Source: Ferrovibrio sp. (GTDB lineage: Bacteria > Pseudomonadota > Alphaproteobacteria > Ferrovibrionales > Ferrovibrionaceae). Taken from it: a DNA stretch of 37,137 nucleotides. The notes below the pieces were generated by a model that was given only the letters and a program-made list of their open reading frames with translations, ran no database searches and had not been told where the DNA came from. The position numbers and the translations under genes were made by a program. Location: the NCBI RefSeq assembly GCF_019636075.1, contig NZ_JAHBYG010000042.1, forward strand, positions 1 to 37,137, read 5' to 3'. Shown here piece by piece: positions 25,680 through 33,774 of the stretch. Numbering within the stretch: position 1 is the stretch's first letter; each line of letters opens with the position of its first letter.

Positions 25680-26936
25680 TCACTCGACGCGGAAGGGCAG
25701 GTTGGCCGTGGCAACGGCGCCGCGCCCATCGCGCACCTCCAGAAACAACCGATAGGCGCCCGGATGCAAGCCCTGAATGCTTACGCCGTCGTTTCCAGCC
25801 CCAAAAAGTGCGTTCGGGTAAGAAGGCGGCACCGCTTCGGCATCGCCGGCCACCCGCAGATCGGTGCTTTCGGCCATCACGGCCCAATGCAGGGTGATGG
25901 GGTCTTTGTCGGGATCGGAAACCGCCAGGATGGCGCGGGCGATCTGGCTGCGCGGCCAACTGGCCCAGGGCTGGCCGGGCCGATGGCTGAATTCGAAACG
26001 GGTGATGCGCGGCGCGCGATTGCGGCCCGGCGTATGGCCGCCCCAGCTTGCCGCCATCGCTTCGGCGGTTTCGGTCCAGCTATTGTCGGGCAGCAGCAGG
26101 CTGTGCCAGGTGGGCGTCACTTCCTGTTTCTGGCCCCAGAAGAAAGCGATCTGGCCGTTCGCCTGCGGCGGCAGCATGCGGGGCAGATAGCGCCGCAGCA
26201 ATGCTGCCTTCTCGCCGCTGCCGGGCTCGATGAAAGCACCCCAGGGTGTGCGCGCCGCCTGCCATTGTCCGCGCGGGCCAAGCTCGGTAACGATCCAGGG
26301 TTTGTTCCAGCCCTGCTGGCGCACGCGCTCAGGCAGGCTCAGCAGGCCTTCGCCGTAAGAATTCACGCCCAGCACATCAATGCTCGGCGCCTGGCTTTTC
26401 AGTTTCGCCACCTTGTTGTTGCCGGCTTCCGCCAGCACAGCCAGGGTGGGATGCGCGGGATCCAACTGCTTCACCAGCCTGGCCGCGCGTTCGATGCCGG
26501 GCCAGATTTGGCTGTCGTCGGCCAGTTCGGATTCCACTTCGTTGCCCAGGCCCCACATCAGCAAAGCCGGATGATTGCGATGCTGGCGCACGAATTGTTC
26601 CAGCCTGGCAAGCTGCGCGGCCACGAATTTTTCGTCGCGGTAATCCACGCCACGGCGCGGATGCTCCAGCCAGAAGCCCAGAATCACCTTCAGGCCGGCG
26701 GCCTGGGCGCGATCCAGCGCCTCTGCCTCCTCGGCGCCATAGGTGCGGATGGTGTTGGCGCCCAGGCCGGCCAGCACGGCCAATTGCCGCGTGCCGGCGG
26801 CGCCGCGCACCACGAAGGCTTTGCCATCCACCAGGATGTCATGCCCGCTGATGCGCACATCGGCCTGGGCGGCTGACGGCGCGAATGCCCAGGCAGCACA
26901 GGTCAGCAACAGGAAAAACAGCTTTGTAATATGCAT
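25680..26936 (-). CDS. Secreted clan GH-A-like glycoside hydrolase with C-terminal Ig-like domain
   Basis: A 418-residue exported protein. The signal peptide (about 1-25) ends APSAAQA. A TIM-barrel of the GH2/GH5 sort spans about 27-290. It has GANTIRTYGAEEAEALDRAQ, MWGLGNEVE with the probable acid/base E133, and PWIVTELGPRG with the probable nucleophile E218. The C-terminal region (about 295-418) contains VSDPDKDPITLHW and reads as an Ig-like or carbohydrate-binding beta domain. The glycan is not predictable. GAGG lies before the ATG at 26936; the open frame continues upstream to 27101 but that part lacks a sensible start. FkbM and yejA genes follow. Confidence 0.83.
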   Translation of the reverse strand: MHITKLFFLLLTCAAWAFAPSAAQADVRISGHDILVDGKAFVVRGAAGTRQLAVLAGLGANTIRTYGAEEAEALDRAQAAGLKVILGFWLEHPRRGVDYRDEKFVAAQLARLEQFVRQHRNHPALLMWGLGNEVESELADDSQIWPGIERAARLVKQLDPAHPTLAVLAEAGNNKVAKLKSQAPSIDVLGVNSYGEGLLSLPERVRQQGWNKPWIVTELGPRGQWQAARTPWGAFIEPGSGEKAALLRRYLPRMLPPQANGQIAFFWGQKQEVTPTWHSLLLPDNSWTETAEAMAASWGGHTPGRNRAPRITRFEFSHRPGQPWASWPRSQIARAILAVSDPDKDPITLHWAVMAESTDLRVAGDAEAVPPSYPNALFGAGNDGVSIQGLHPGAYRLFLEVRDGRGAVATANLPFRVE

Positions 26937-27128
26937 ATGGCAAGCCTCGCCTGTGTCGCAGCCGGCGTCAACCGGTGTGCCAGGCAGGCGTATTTTGGCA
27001 GGCAGAACCCTGCCGGGCCTTGCGATTGGCGGCGAATCGCACGCCGGGCATTGATTACGCCTTATTTCAAGCGGCTTTTTGACCATGCAGACAATGGGCA
27101 AGAGCGAAATCCGGTGCTATGCAGGGAT

Positions 27129-27145
27129 TCGGGGATGCACCCCGA
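27129..27145 (+). promoter_or_regulatory. Hairpin in the HU leader
   Basis: TCGGGG (27129-27134), loop ATGCA, CCCCGA (27140-27145). It lies 63 bases before the HU start. The 272-base gap between the hydrolase and HU genes also holds GGCAGG-CAGAAC-CCTGCC (26997-27014). Either could be a leader RNA structure; neither has a T-run, so they are not simple terminators. Confidence 0.35.
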
Positions 27146-27208
27146 TTCGTCTCCGGGTCAGGCAAAATGCCTGTCGGGAACGATCGATCCAACGGAGGAG
27201 AGACCACC

Positions 27209-27514
27209 ATGGCGAAAGCCGCCGCCACCACCAAGACCGTCACCATCACTGCCAAGCAGATCGTTTCGACCCTCGCCGAGAAGGGCGGCCTGCAGAAGAA
27301 GTCCACCATCGCTCTGTTCGATGATTTCTTCGCTGCCGTCACCAAGTCGCTGAAGAAGGGCGACCGCGTGCGCCTCGGCGATCTGGGCGTGCTGCAGGTG
27401 CGCAAGCGCGCTGCTCGCATCGGCCGCAACCCGCAGACCGGCGAAGCCATCAAGATCAAGGCTTCGAAGAAGGTTGCCTTCCGCGCTTCCAAGGCGCTCA
27501 AGGAAGCCGTCTAA
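27209..27514 (+). CDS. HU-family DNA-binding protein
   Basis: A 101-residue nucleoid protein that binds and bends DNA as a dimer. The core TAKQIVSTLAEKGGLQKKST, DDFFAAVTKSLKKGDRVRLG, and the arm with GRNPQTGEAIKIKASKKVAF are diagnostic; the Pro of the intercalating RNP segment is present. The N-terminus has about ten extra residues (AKAAATTKTVTI) relative to the 90-residue E. coli proteins. The ATG at 27209 has a strong GGAGGAG; an upstream frame to 27119 lacks support. A terminator follows. Strongly biased codons suggest high expression. Confidence 0.95.
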   Translation: MAKAAATTKTVTITAKQIVSTLAEKGGLQKKSTIALFDDFFAAVTKSLKKGDRVRLGDLGVLQVRKRAARIGRNPQTGEAIKIKASKKVAFRASKALKEAV

Positions 27515-27536
27515 GGCATCAGCCTAACGCTTTCAA

Positions 27537-27575
27537 AGGCCCGTCGGCGCAAGCCGGCGGGCTTTTTTCTTTTTT
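27537..27575 (+). terminator. Rho-independent terminator after the HU gene
   Basis: GCCCGTCGGC (27539-27548) pairs with GCCGGCGGGC (27553-27562) across a GCAA tetraloop with one G-U pair, followed by TTTTTTCTTTTTT. The T-run abuts the stop codon of the convergent 97-residue gene. Confidence 0.95.
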
Positions 27576-27867
27576 AAACCACGATGTTGAGATTCTGGCC
27601 GAGATAACGGCCGCGCGGTGCATGGCTTTGCACCGGCAGGCTGGATGCCTGGCTCTGCTGCGCCTGCTGGGTATCGGCGGTGGTGATGGTGGCGGCGGGG
27701 CGTGCGGATGCGGCGCTGATGCCGTTCAATTGCGTGGCGAAGCTGGGAGCGGAACTGGCAGCGGCGGCCAGGCGTGCCGAAGCGGCGGGCGCGGCGGCCT
27801 GGGCCGGGCGGTTCGCCTGCAATTGCGAGAGCGCGGAAAGCAGATTGGTGCTGGGCGCGATGGCCAT
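27574..27867 (-). CDS. Small Ala/Gln/Ser-rich protein of unknown function
   Basis: A 97-residue protein I do not recognise. The N-terminus (MAIAPSTNLLSALSQLQANR) has no signal peptide or membrane helix. The middle (about 20-80) is low-complexity Ala, Gln, Ser and Thr, and probably disordered. The C-terminus is more ordered: APRGRYLGQNLNIVV, a Pro-Arg-Gly motif followed by a hydrophobic end. GGAG precedes the ATG at 27867. It stands alone between HU and the ccm operon on the minus strand. The reading frame is open and has a good ribosome-binding site, but only comparison could show it is conserved. Confidence 0.6.
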   Translation of the reverse strand: MAIAPSTNLLSALSQLQANRPAQAAAPAASARLAAAASSAPSFATQLNGISAASARPAATITTADTQQAQQSQASSLPVQSHAPRGRYLGQNLNIVV

Positions 27868-27934
27868 GGAAGACTCCGGTCCTTGGAGCTTCTATAGGCC
27901 ATCCAGACTCTTAAAGCCGGGTTAACACCGGTCT

Positions 27935-27980
27935 TGAATCAGCACAGGCCCTGAATCAGCACTGGCCCTGAATCAGCGCC
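27935..27980. repeat. 17-bp tandem repeat at the end of ccmI
   Basis: TGAATCAGCAC(A/T)GGCCC recurs at 27935, 27952 and, partially, 27969, a 17-base period. The last copy supplies the ccmI stop codon on the minus strand. This 3' gap (27868-27972) shows no other gene. Confidence 0.8.
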
Positions 27981-29241
27981 GCAGCTGCTGAAGCTTGGCT
28001 TCGATATCGCCGCGCATCGGGGCATTGGGCGGCATCAGGGCCAGCGCCTTGGCATAGGCATCGGCGGCTTCCTTGGGCTGGCGCAGCACTTCGCGGGCGC
28101 GGGCCAGCCGCAGCCAGCCTTCCAGATCGTTGGGCTGCTGTTCCAGGCGCTGGGCCAGGCTTTCCACCATGCCCCGGATCATCTCGGCGCGGTCTTCGGC
28201 CGACATGGTTTGCGCGGCTTCCATCTGCTCCCGCGTCGGGCCGCGCGGCGCATCGGTGGTCTGGCTCGTCGGGGCGGTCTGGCCCGTCTGGGTGGTCTGG
28301 GCCGGCGGCGGTTGCGGCGTGGCGCCGAGTTCGGGCAATTGCGGCCGCAGCGCTGCTGGCGGCGGCATCAGGCTGTTGAGGTCGATATTCAGACGCGGCG
28401 CCAATTCCTGCAGCCGGGTATAGACCAGGCCAAGCCATGGCGCATCGGGTGGCGCCATGCGGGCCAGCGCCAGCCAATCGGCAAAGGCGCCGCGCGCATC
28501 GCCGGCCTCCAGCTTGCCCATGGCGATGTAATATTGCGCGCTGGGATGGCCGGGCTCGAGCTGCAAGGTGCGGCGGAAGGCGGCAGCGGCCTGCTGGGTC
28601 ACGCGGCCATCATTGCCGAATACATAGGCCTCGCCCAGATAGGCATAGGCTTCCGGATCGTCAGGCGTCAGTTCGGTAAGCCGGCGGAAGGCATCCACGG
28701 CATCGCCGAAGCGGCCCAGATTCATCATCGTGCGCCCAAGCAGCAGCCAGCCATCGGGGCGGTTGGGCTCGCTTTCCAGCCGCTTGCGCAGGCGTTCGGC
28801 AAGCTGCTCCATCTCGGCATCCTGCGCCTGCTGCTGGGCAATCTGCGCACGCTGCTGCTGGCTGATCTGCGTGGCGCGCGGCGAAGCGGCTTCCGGGTGG
28901 CCCAGGGTCAGATAAAGCCCGATGGCACCGATCGGCAGCAGGCCCAGCAGGATGGCGGTGGCAAACAATACCGGCGGCGTAAGGCCCGGTGCCGCGTTGG
29001 CCGTATCGGCCGTGGCATCGGCGCGCAGCAGGCGGCGCTGGATTTCCAGCCGGGCGGCATCGGCCTCGGTCTGGCTCAGGCTGCCGCGGGCCAGATCCTG
29101 GTTCACTTCATCAAGCTGGGCGCGATACACCGCCAGGTCATGCGCCTTGCGCTGATGGCGTTCCCGGCTGCGGCGAAACCATGGCCAGATCAGAAAGCCC
29201 AGGGCGATCTTCAGCAGAATGATGATGCCGACCCAAAGCAT
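27973..29241 (-). CDS. ccmI: Cytochrome c maturation protein CcmI (CycH)
   Basis: A 422-residue inner-membrane protein that holds apocytochrome c for haem ligation by CcmF/H. The N-terminal domain has two helices (about 3-20 and 90-112) around a cytoplasmic loop with a leucine-zipper-like heptad pattern (LDEVNQDLARGSLSQTEAD). The periplasmic part has TPR-like repeats at about 140-270 (RPDGWLLLGRTMMNLGRFGD, PEAYAYLGEAYVFG). A Pro/Thr/Gln-rich linker at about 305-330 is built on an 18-base tandem repeat, and a final TPR-like unit follows (350-420). It is the last gene of the ccm operon, one base after the ccmH stop. Confidence 0.93.
   Translation of the reverse strand: MLWVGIIILLKIALGFLIWPWFRRSRERHQRKAHDLAVYRAQLDEVNQDLARGSLSQTEADAARLEIQRRLLRADATADTANAAPGLTPPVLFATAILLGLLPIGAIGLYLTLGHPEAASPRATQISQQQRAQIAQQQAQDAEMEQLAERLRKRLESEPNRPDGWLLLGRTMMNLGRFGDAVDAFRRLTELTPDDPEAYAYLGEAYVFGNDGRVTQQAAAAFRRTLQLEPGHPSAQYYIAMGKLEAGDARGAFADWLALARMAPPDAPWLGLVYTRLQELAPRLNIDLNSLMPPPAALRPQLPELGATPQPPPAQTTQTGQTAPTSQTTDAPRGPTREQMEAAQTMSAEDRAEMIRGMVESLAQRLEQQPNDLEGWLRLARAREVLRQPKEAADAYAKALALMPPNAPMRGDIEAKLQQLRR
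28258..28311. repeat. 18-bp imperfect tandem repeat in the CcmI linker
   Basis: Three units beginning GGTCTGG at 28258, 28276 and 28294 have an 18-base period. On the minus strand they encode Thr/Gln-rich linker segments (TTQTGQ, TAPTSQ, TTDAPR). The repeat keeps the reading frame. Confidence 0.75.
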
Positions 29242-29242
29242 C

Positions 29243-29728
29243 TCAGCCCTCGTTCTTCATCAGGTCGGCCAGCCGTTTGCGTTCGGCCTCCGAAAGCGGC
29301 GCGGCCGGCGGCGCTTCGGCCAGGGCGCGGCGCTGGCGGCGTTGCACCATCAGCACGGCCAGAATGCCCAATGCCATCAGCAGGCCGGGGCCGATCCACA
29401 ACAGCAGCGTGCTGGCATTGAAGCGTGGCGTCAGCAGCACCCATTCGCCATAGCGCGAAACCAGATAATCCAGCACCTGGCGGTCGGAATCGCCGACCGC
29501 GATACGCTCGCGCACGATACGGCGCAGATCGCGGGCCAGGCTGGCATTGGATTCCTCGATGGATTGATTCTGGCAGACCAGGCAACGCAATTCCTTCGAC
29601 AGCGTGCGGGCGCGCGCTTCGGCCGCCGGATCAGACAGCGTGGGTTCCATATGCTGAGCAGCCAGCGGCACGGAGACCAGCGGCAGCGGCGTCAACAGCA
29701 GGATCAGCAGGGCGAGACGCTTCAGCAT
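29243..29728 (-). CDS. ccmH: Cytochrome c maturation thiol reductase CcmH (CycL)
   Basis: A 161-residue protein with a signal/anchor (about 1-24), a periplasmic three-helix domain with the active site LRCLVCQNQSI (C49, C52), and a C-terminal helix (about 105-127) followed by a short tail. It reduces the CXXCH of apocytochrome c before haem attachment. The gene overlaps the ccmG end by seven bases and ccmI starts right after, indicating tight coupling. Confidence 0.96.
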   Translation of the reverse strand: MLKRLALLILLLTPLPLVSVPLAAQHMEPTLSDPAAEARARTLSKELRCLVCQNQSIEESNASLARDLRRIVRERIAVGDSDRQVLDYLVSRYGEWVLLTPRFNASTLLLWIGPGLLMALGILAVLMVQRRQRRALAEAPPAAPLSEAERKRLADLMKNEG

Positions 29729-30282
29729 TTCACGCGGCTTTCACGGCCTGCCTTGAGGTCGTTCAGGATCGGACGGATCTTGGTCTCTACGTCATGTTCG
29801 GTCAGCGCGCCGACATGGCGGCAAAGGATTTCGCCCTTGCCATCCACCACGAAAGTTTCCGGCACGCCGTAAACGCCCCAATCGATGCTCACGCGGCCAT
29901 CCTTGTCGGCGCCGATGCGACTGAAGGGATCGCCCAGTTCGTTCAGCCAGCGGGTGGCGTCGCGCGGCTGGTCCTTGTAGTTCAGCGCGTGGATCGGCGC
30001 GATGCCTTCGCGGGCCAGTTGGTTCAGCAACGGATGCTCCACCCGGCAAGGCAGGCACCAGGAGGCGAATACATTCACCAGGCTGGGCTGGCCGGTCTGC
30101 AGATCGGTTTTCGAGAGGCCCTGATTGTCGGCCTTGGCGCGGCCTTCCAGCGCGGGCAAGGCGAAATCCGGCGCCGGCTTGCCGATCAGCGCGGACGGAA
30201 TCTCGCGCGGATTCAACGTCAGGCCCACGGCCAGGCCGATGCCGATCACGATGAATACAAGCAATGGCAGAAAGCGCATCAT
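29722..30282 (-). CDS. ccmG: Thiol:disulfide interchange protein CcmG (DsbE)
   Basis: A 186-residue membrane-anchored periplasmic thioredoxin. Anchor about residues 5-22; active site ASWCLPCRVEHP (C76, C79); the cis-Pro region is VYGVPETFVVD. It supplies electrons from CcdA/DsbD to apocytochrome c or CcmH. It begins seven bases after ccmF and ends overlapping ccmH. An additional cysteine is the last residue (RVKC), which is unusual. Confidence 0.96.
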   Translation of the reverse strand: MMRFLPLLVFIVIGIGLAVGLTLNPREIPSALIGKPAPDFALPALEGRAKADNQGLSKTDLQTGQPSLVNVFASWCLPCRVEHPLLNQLAREGIAPIHALNYKDQPRDATRWLNELGDPFSRIGADKDGRVSIDWGVYGVPETFVVDGKGEILCRHVGALTEHDVETKIRPILNDLKAGRESRVKC

Positions 30283-30289
30283 CGCAAGC

Positions 30290-32281
30290 TCACTCTGCCG
30301 CCGCCGTATGCGCTTTTGCGGATTTGGCAGGGGCCTTGCGCGGCGCGCCCACGCGATGCCGCCGGTCGCTCACCGACAGCACGCCGCCGAACGCCATCAC
30401 CAGCGAACCCAGCCAGATCCAGGATACCATCGGTTTCCAATACAGCCGCACCGCCCAGCCGCGCTGTGCATCGCCTTCGCCCACCACGGCATACAGATCG
30501 GCCACCAGCGAAGGCCGGATGGCGGCTTCGGTGGTTTCCATCGGCGGCTGCGGATAGCGCCGCTGCGAGGGCGCCAGGATATCCACCACACGGCCGTTGC
30601 GCAGCAATTCGAAGCGGCCCTGCAAAGCGGTGTAATTCGGGCCGCGCACGGTCTGCACGCCGATGAAGCGGTATTCCACCGGGCCCACCTGCACGCTCTG
30701 GCCAGGCTGCATCACCAATTGCTTCTCGATCTGCCAGGTTTCCGAAACCGTGATGCCGAGGATCAGCAGGCCCACGCCCAGATGCGCCACCGTCATGCCC
30801 CAGGCCGAACGCGGCAGATTGCGCGCGCGCGACAGGCTCTCGCCGATCGGCGCGGCAAACAGTTTCAGTCGGGAGGCCCATTCGGTCAGGCTGCCGGCGA
30901 TCAGCCAGAAGCCCAGGCACAGCCCCAGCAGCGACAGCCATGCGCCATCGCCGCGCAGCCACAATGCCAGCAGCAGGCCGACGATCGCCAGCAGGCCGGC
31001 GGCTTTCAGCCGGGTCAGCACGGCAGACAGGTCGCCGCGCTTCCAGGCCAGCAGTGGGCCCACGGCGATGGCAGCGCAGAGCGGCGCCATGATCGGGACG
31101 AACACGCTGTTGAAATAAGCCGGGCCGACCGAGACTTTCTGGCCCGAAATGGCATCCAGCGCCAGCGGATACAGCGTGCCCAGCAGCACCGCGCCGGTTG
31201 CCACGGCCAGCAGCATGTTGTTCAGCACCAGCGCGCCTTCGCGGCTCACCGGCGCGAACAGGCCGACCGCCGAGAGTTTCGGCGCGCGCCAGGCATACAA
31301 TGTGAGGCTGCCGCCCACGGTGGCGCACAGGAAAAGCAGGATGAACAGGCCGCGCGCCGGATCGGTGGCGAAGGCATGCACCGAGTTCAGCACGCCCGAA
31401 CGCACCAGGAAGGTGCCGAGCAGGCTGAGCGAGAAGGTGACGATGGCCAGCAGCACGGTCCAGCTTTTCAGCGCCTCGCGCTTTTCCACCACGATGGCGG
31501 AATGCAACAGCGCCGTGCCAGCCAGCCAGGGCATGAAGGAGGCATTCTCCACCGGATCCCAGAACCACCAGCCGCCCCAGCCGAGTTCGTAATAGGCCCA
31601 CCACGAACCCATGGCGATGCCGATGGTGAGGAAGATCCAGGCCGTCAGTGTCCAGGGCCGCACCCAGCGCGCCCAGGCCGGATCCACGCGGCCTTCGATC
31701 AAGGCGGCAATCGCAAACGAAAACGCCACCGAGAAGCCGACATAGCCGAGATACAGAAACGGCGGATGGAAGGCCAGGCCGGGATCCTGCAGTAGCGGAT
31801 TGAGCCCCTTGCCTTCCACCGGCATCGGGATGATGCGGTCGAATGGATTGGAGGTAAGCAGGATGAACAGCAGAAAGCCCACGCCCACCATGCCCTGCAC
31901 GGCCAGTACGCGGGCGCGCAATGTATCGGGCAATTGCCGGCCGAAGATCGCCACGGCGGCGCCGAACAGCACCAGGATCAGCAGCCACAGCAGCAGCGAG
32001 CCTTCATGATTGCCCCACACGCCGGTGATCTTGTAGAGCATCGGCTTCAGGGTGTGGGAATTCTCCGCCACATTCGCCACCGAAAAATCGGAGGTGACAT
32101 AGGCATAGGTGAGGCAGCCGAAGGCGAAGCTGACCAGCAGGCCCTGGCCGATTGCCGCCGTGGGCGCCATGTTGATCCATTGCGGAATGCCGCGTGCGGC
32201 CCCGATCAGCGGCAGGCTGCTCTGCGCCACGGCCAGGGCCAGGGTGAGGATCAGCGCGAAATGGCCCCATTCGGCGATCAT
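30290..32281 (-). CDS. ccmF: Haem lyase CcmF
   Basis: A 663-residue multi-pass membrane protein that, with CcmH/CcmI, attaches haem to apocytochrome c. Hallmarks: the WWD domain GWGGWWFWDPVENASFMPWL (about residues 223-242), many helices, conserved periplasmic histidines such as in TWQIEKQL-adjacent loops, and a long C-terminal periplasmic domain before the last helix (WIWLGSLVMAFGG). The ATG at 32281 is chosen since it overlaps the ccmE stop by four bases and homologues begin with a helix like this; the frame also opens upstream. Confidence 0.96.
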   Translation of the reverse strand: MIAEWGHFALILTLALAVAQSSLPLIGAARGIPQWINMAPTAAIGQGLLVSFAFGCLTYAYVTSDFSVANVAENSHTLKPMLYKITGVWGNHEGSLLLWLLILVLFGAAVAIFGRQLPDTLRARVLAVQGMVGVGFLLFILLTSNPFDRIIPMPVEGKGLNPLLQDPGLAFHPPFLYLGYVGFSVAFSFAIAALIEGRVDPAWARWVRPWTLTAWIFLTIGIAMGSWWAYYELGWGGWWFWDPVENASFMPWLAGTALLHSAIVVEKREALKSWTVLLAIVTFSLSLLGTFLVRSGVLNSVHAFATDPARGLFILLFLCATVGGSLTLYAWRAPKLSAVGLFAPVSREGALVLNNMLLAVATGAVLLGTLYPLALDAISGQKVSVGPAYFNSVFVPIMAPLCAAIAVGPLLAWKRGDLSAVLTRLKAAGLLAIVGLLLALWLRGDGAWLSLLGLCLGFWLIAGSLTEWASRLKLFAAPIGESLSRARNLPRSAWGMTVAHLGVGLLILGITVSETWQIEKQLVMQPGQSVQVGPVEYRFIGVQTVRGPNYTALQGRFELLRNGRVVDILAPSQRRYPQPPMETTEAAIRPSLVADLYAVVGEGDAQRGWAVRLYWKPMVSWIWLGSLVMAFGGVLSVSDRRHRVGAPRKAPAKSAKAHTAAAE

Positions 32282-32772
32282 TGCGTCTTGCCCTTGCCTG
32301 TCGTGTTGCCGGCGTTGCCGTATTTCTCGGCATGCTGGCCGGGTTTGTCGCTCCACTGGCCGGATTTCTTCAAGGCTTCGGCCACTTCGGGCGGCATGTA
32401 GTTTTCGTCGTGCTTGGCCAGCACTTCGCTGGCGATGAACTGGCGCTGTTCGTTCAAGCGGCCATCGGCCACGATGCCCTGGTTTTCGCGGAACAGGTCG
32501 GGCAGCATGCCGGTATAGCGGATGGTCACGCGCTCGGTGAGATCGGTCACCACGAATTCGGCATTCAGGCCATCGCGTTTCAGGCTGCCTTCTTCCACCA
32601 GGCCGCCGATGCGGAAGCGCTTGCCGGCGGGCAGATGCTTCTGCACCACATCGGTGGGGCTGTGGAAGAATACCAGGTTGTCGGAAAACGCGGTCAGCAC
32701 CAGGGCGGCGGCCACACCCACGCCCGCTACCAGTGCCAACACGGCATAAAGGCGGCGGCGTTTACGTGTCAC
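32278..32772 (-). CDS. ccmE: Haem chaperone CcmE (CycJ)
   Basis: A 164-residue protein with an N-terminal membrane anchor (about 8-27) and a periplasmic beta-barrel that binds haem covalently. H121 in AKHDENYMPPEV is the haem-binding histidine and Y125 the axial ligand. The C-terminal tail after 135 is flexible and variable. It takes haem from CcmC with the help of CcmABD and passes it to CcmF. The start overlaps the ccmD end by 11 bases. Confidence 0.97.
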   Translation of the reverse strand: MTRKRRRLYAVLALVAGVGVAAALVLTAFSDNLVFFHSPTDVVQKHLPAGKRFRIGGLVEEGSLKRDGLNAEFVVTDLTERVTIRYTGMLPDLFRENQGIVADGRLNEQRQFIASEVLAKHDENYMPPEVAEALKKSGQWSDKPGQHAEKYGNAGNTTGKGKTQ

Positions 32773-32953
32773 GGCCCAACTCTCGTCCAGCCTCGCGGCG
32801 GGCTTCGGCGATGTCGCGCTCGGCCAGTGCCAACTTGTGCCGGCTGCTCAAGGCCAGGCCGCCCAGCAGGATCAGGCCGGCGGCAAAGGCCGGCCAGATG
32901 AATCCGGCATAGCCGCCCATGGCGGCGAAATCGGCGAAGCTGGTCCAATACAC
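32762..32953 (-). CDS. ccmD: Haem exporter accessory protein CcmD
   Basis: A 63-residue protein with one membrane helix (FIWPAFAAGLILLGGLALSS) followed by a charged cytoplasmic tail (LALAERDIAEARREAG). It holds CcmC and CcmE together and assists release of holo-CcmE. Homologues usually begin FxxMGGYxxYVWPAY, so the GTG at 32953 (VYWTSFADFAAMGGYAGF) is the favoured start, with ATG at 32920 as a 52-residue alternative. A further upstream frame to 33037 overlaps ccmC and is unlikely. It lies 67 bases from the ccmC stop. Confidence 0.85.
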   Translation of the reverse strand: MYWTSFADFAAMGGYAGFIWPAFAAGLILLGGLALSSRHKLALAERDIAEARREAGRELGRDT

Positions 32954-33020
32954 GGGAGGCGGCCTCTTCAGGGGGCGGGGAACAGGTTGCCGGAAAGATA
33001 TAGTCGGGGGCGGCCGAATG

Positions 33021-33752
33021 CTACCCCGGCTGGCCATCCGAGGCTGCGGCGAAACGCAGCATGCGGGCCTGGCGTTCCAGGATTTCCGCCCGCACCCGCA
33101 GAGCGAGCAGCCAGATGTAATAGGCCTTGAAACCCACCGCCACCAGCAGCAGCGGCCAGAGGATATCGGGGTGGATTTTCGGGCCTTCCATGGTCAGTAC
33201 GCTGGCCGGCTGATGCAGCGTATTCCACCAATCCACCGAAAATTTGATGATCGGCAGGTTTACCGCGCCCACCAGGGCCAGGATGGCGGCGGCACGCCCG
33301 GCGCGGCTGGGATCGTCGAAAGCCTCCCACAGCGCCATGTAGCCCAGGTAGATGAAAAACAGGATCAACATCGAGGTGAGGCGGGCATCCCACACCCACC
33401 AGGTGCCCCACATCGGCTGGCCCCATAACGCACCTGTGATCAGGCAGACCAGGGTGAAGGCCGCGCCCGCCGGCGCCGAGGCTTTGGCGGCCAGTTCGGC
33501 CACCGGATGCCGCCAGATCAGCGCCACGGCGGAGGCCACGGCCATGCCGGCATAGATGAACATGCCCATCCAGGCCGAGGGCACATGCAGATACATGATG
33601 CGCACGGTTTCGCTCTGCTGGTAATCCGGCGGCGAAAACAGCAGGCCCCAGCCGAACCCGGCAATCAGGCAGACCAGCGCGATGCCCCCGGCCCAGGGCC
33701 GGATCGCAGTCATGATGCGCTGGAAGCGCGCGGGATTGGCGAGGTAATGCAT
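33021..33752 (-). CDS. ccmC: Haem exporter permease CcmC
   Basis: A 243-residue six-helix membrane protein that presents haem to CcmE. The WWD motif GTWWVWDARLTSM (about 116-128) lies between the axial-ligand histidines H56 (MYLHVPSAW) and H170 (NTLHQPASV). The ATG at 33752 fits the normal family start; the open frame upstream to 33812 overlaps the ccmB 3' end. The gene follows ccmB by 22 bases. Confidence 0.96.
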   Translation of the reverse strand: MHYLANPARFQRIMTAIRPWAGGIALVCLIAGFGWGLLFSPPDYQQSETVRIMYLHVPSAWMGMFIYAGMAVASAVALIWRHPVAELAAKASAPAGAAFTLVCLITGALWGQPMWGTWWVWDARLTSMLILFFIYLGYMALWEAFDDPSRAGRAAAILALVGAVNLPIIKFSVDWWNTLHQPASVLTMEGPKIHPDILWPLLLVAVGFKAYYIWLLALRVRAEILERQARMLRFAAASDGQPG

Positions 33753-33774
33753 GGCGGCTGTTATAATCGCGCTG

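Noticed and set aside
30125..31988. Long open frames on both strands across ccmF in other frames
   Set aside because: ccmF is clear from its WWD domain; the others lack motifs and are Gln/Arg/Ala-rich shadows.
32762..33037. 91-residue version of CcmD from 33037
   Set aside because: The extra N-terminal residues are Pro/Arg-rich, overlap ccmC, and are not family-like.
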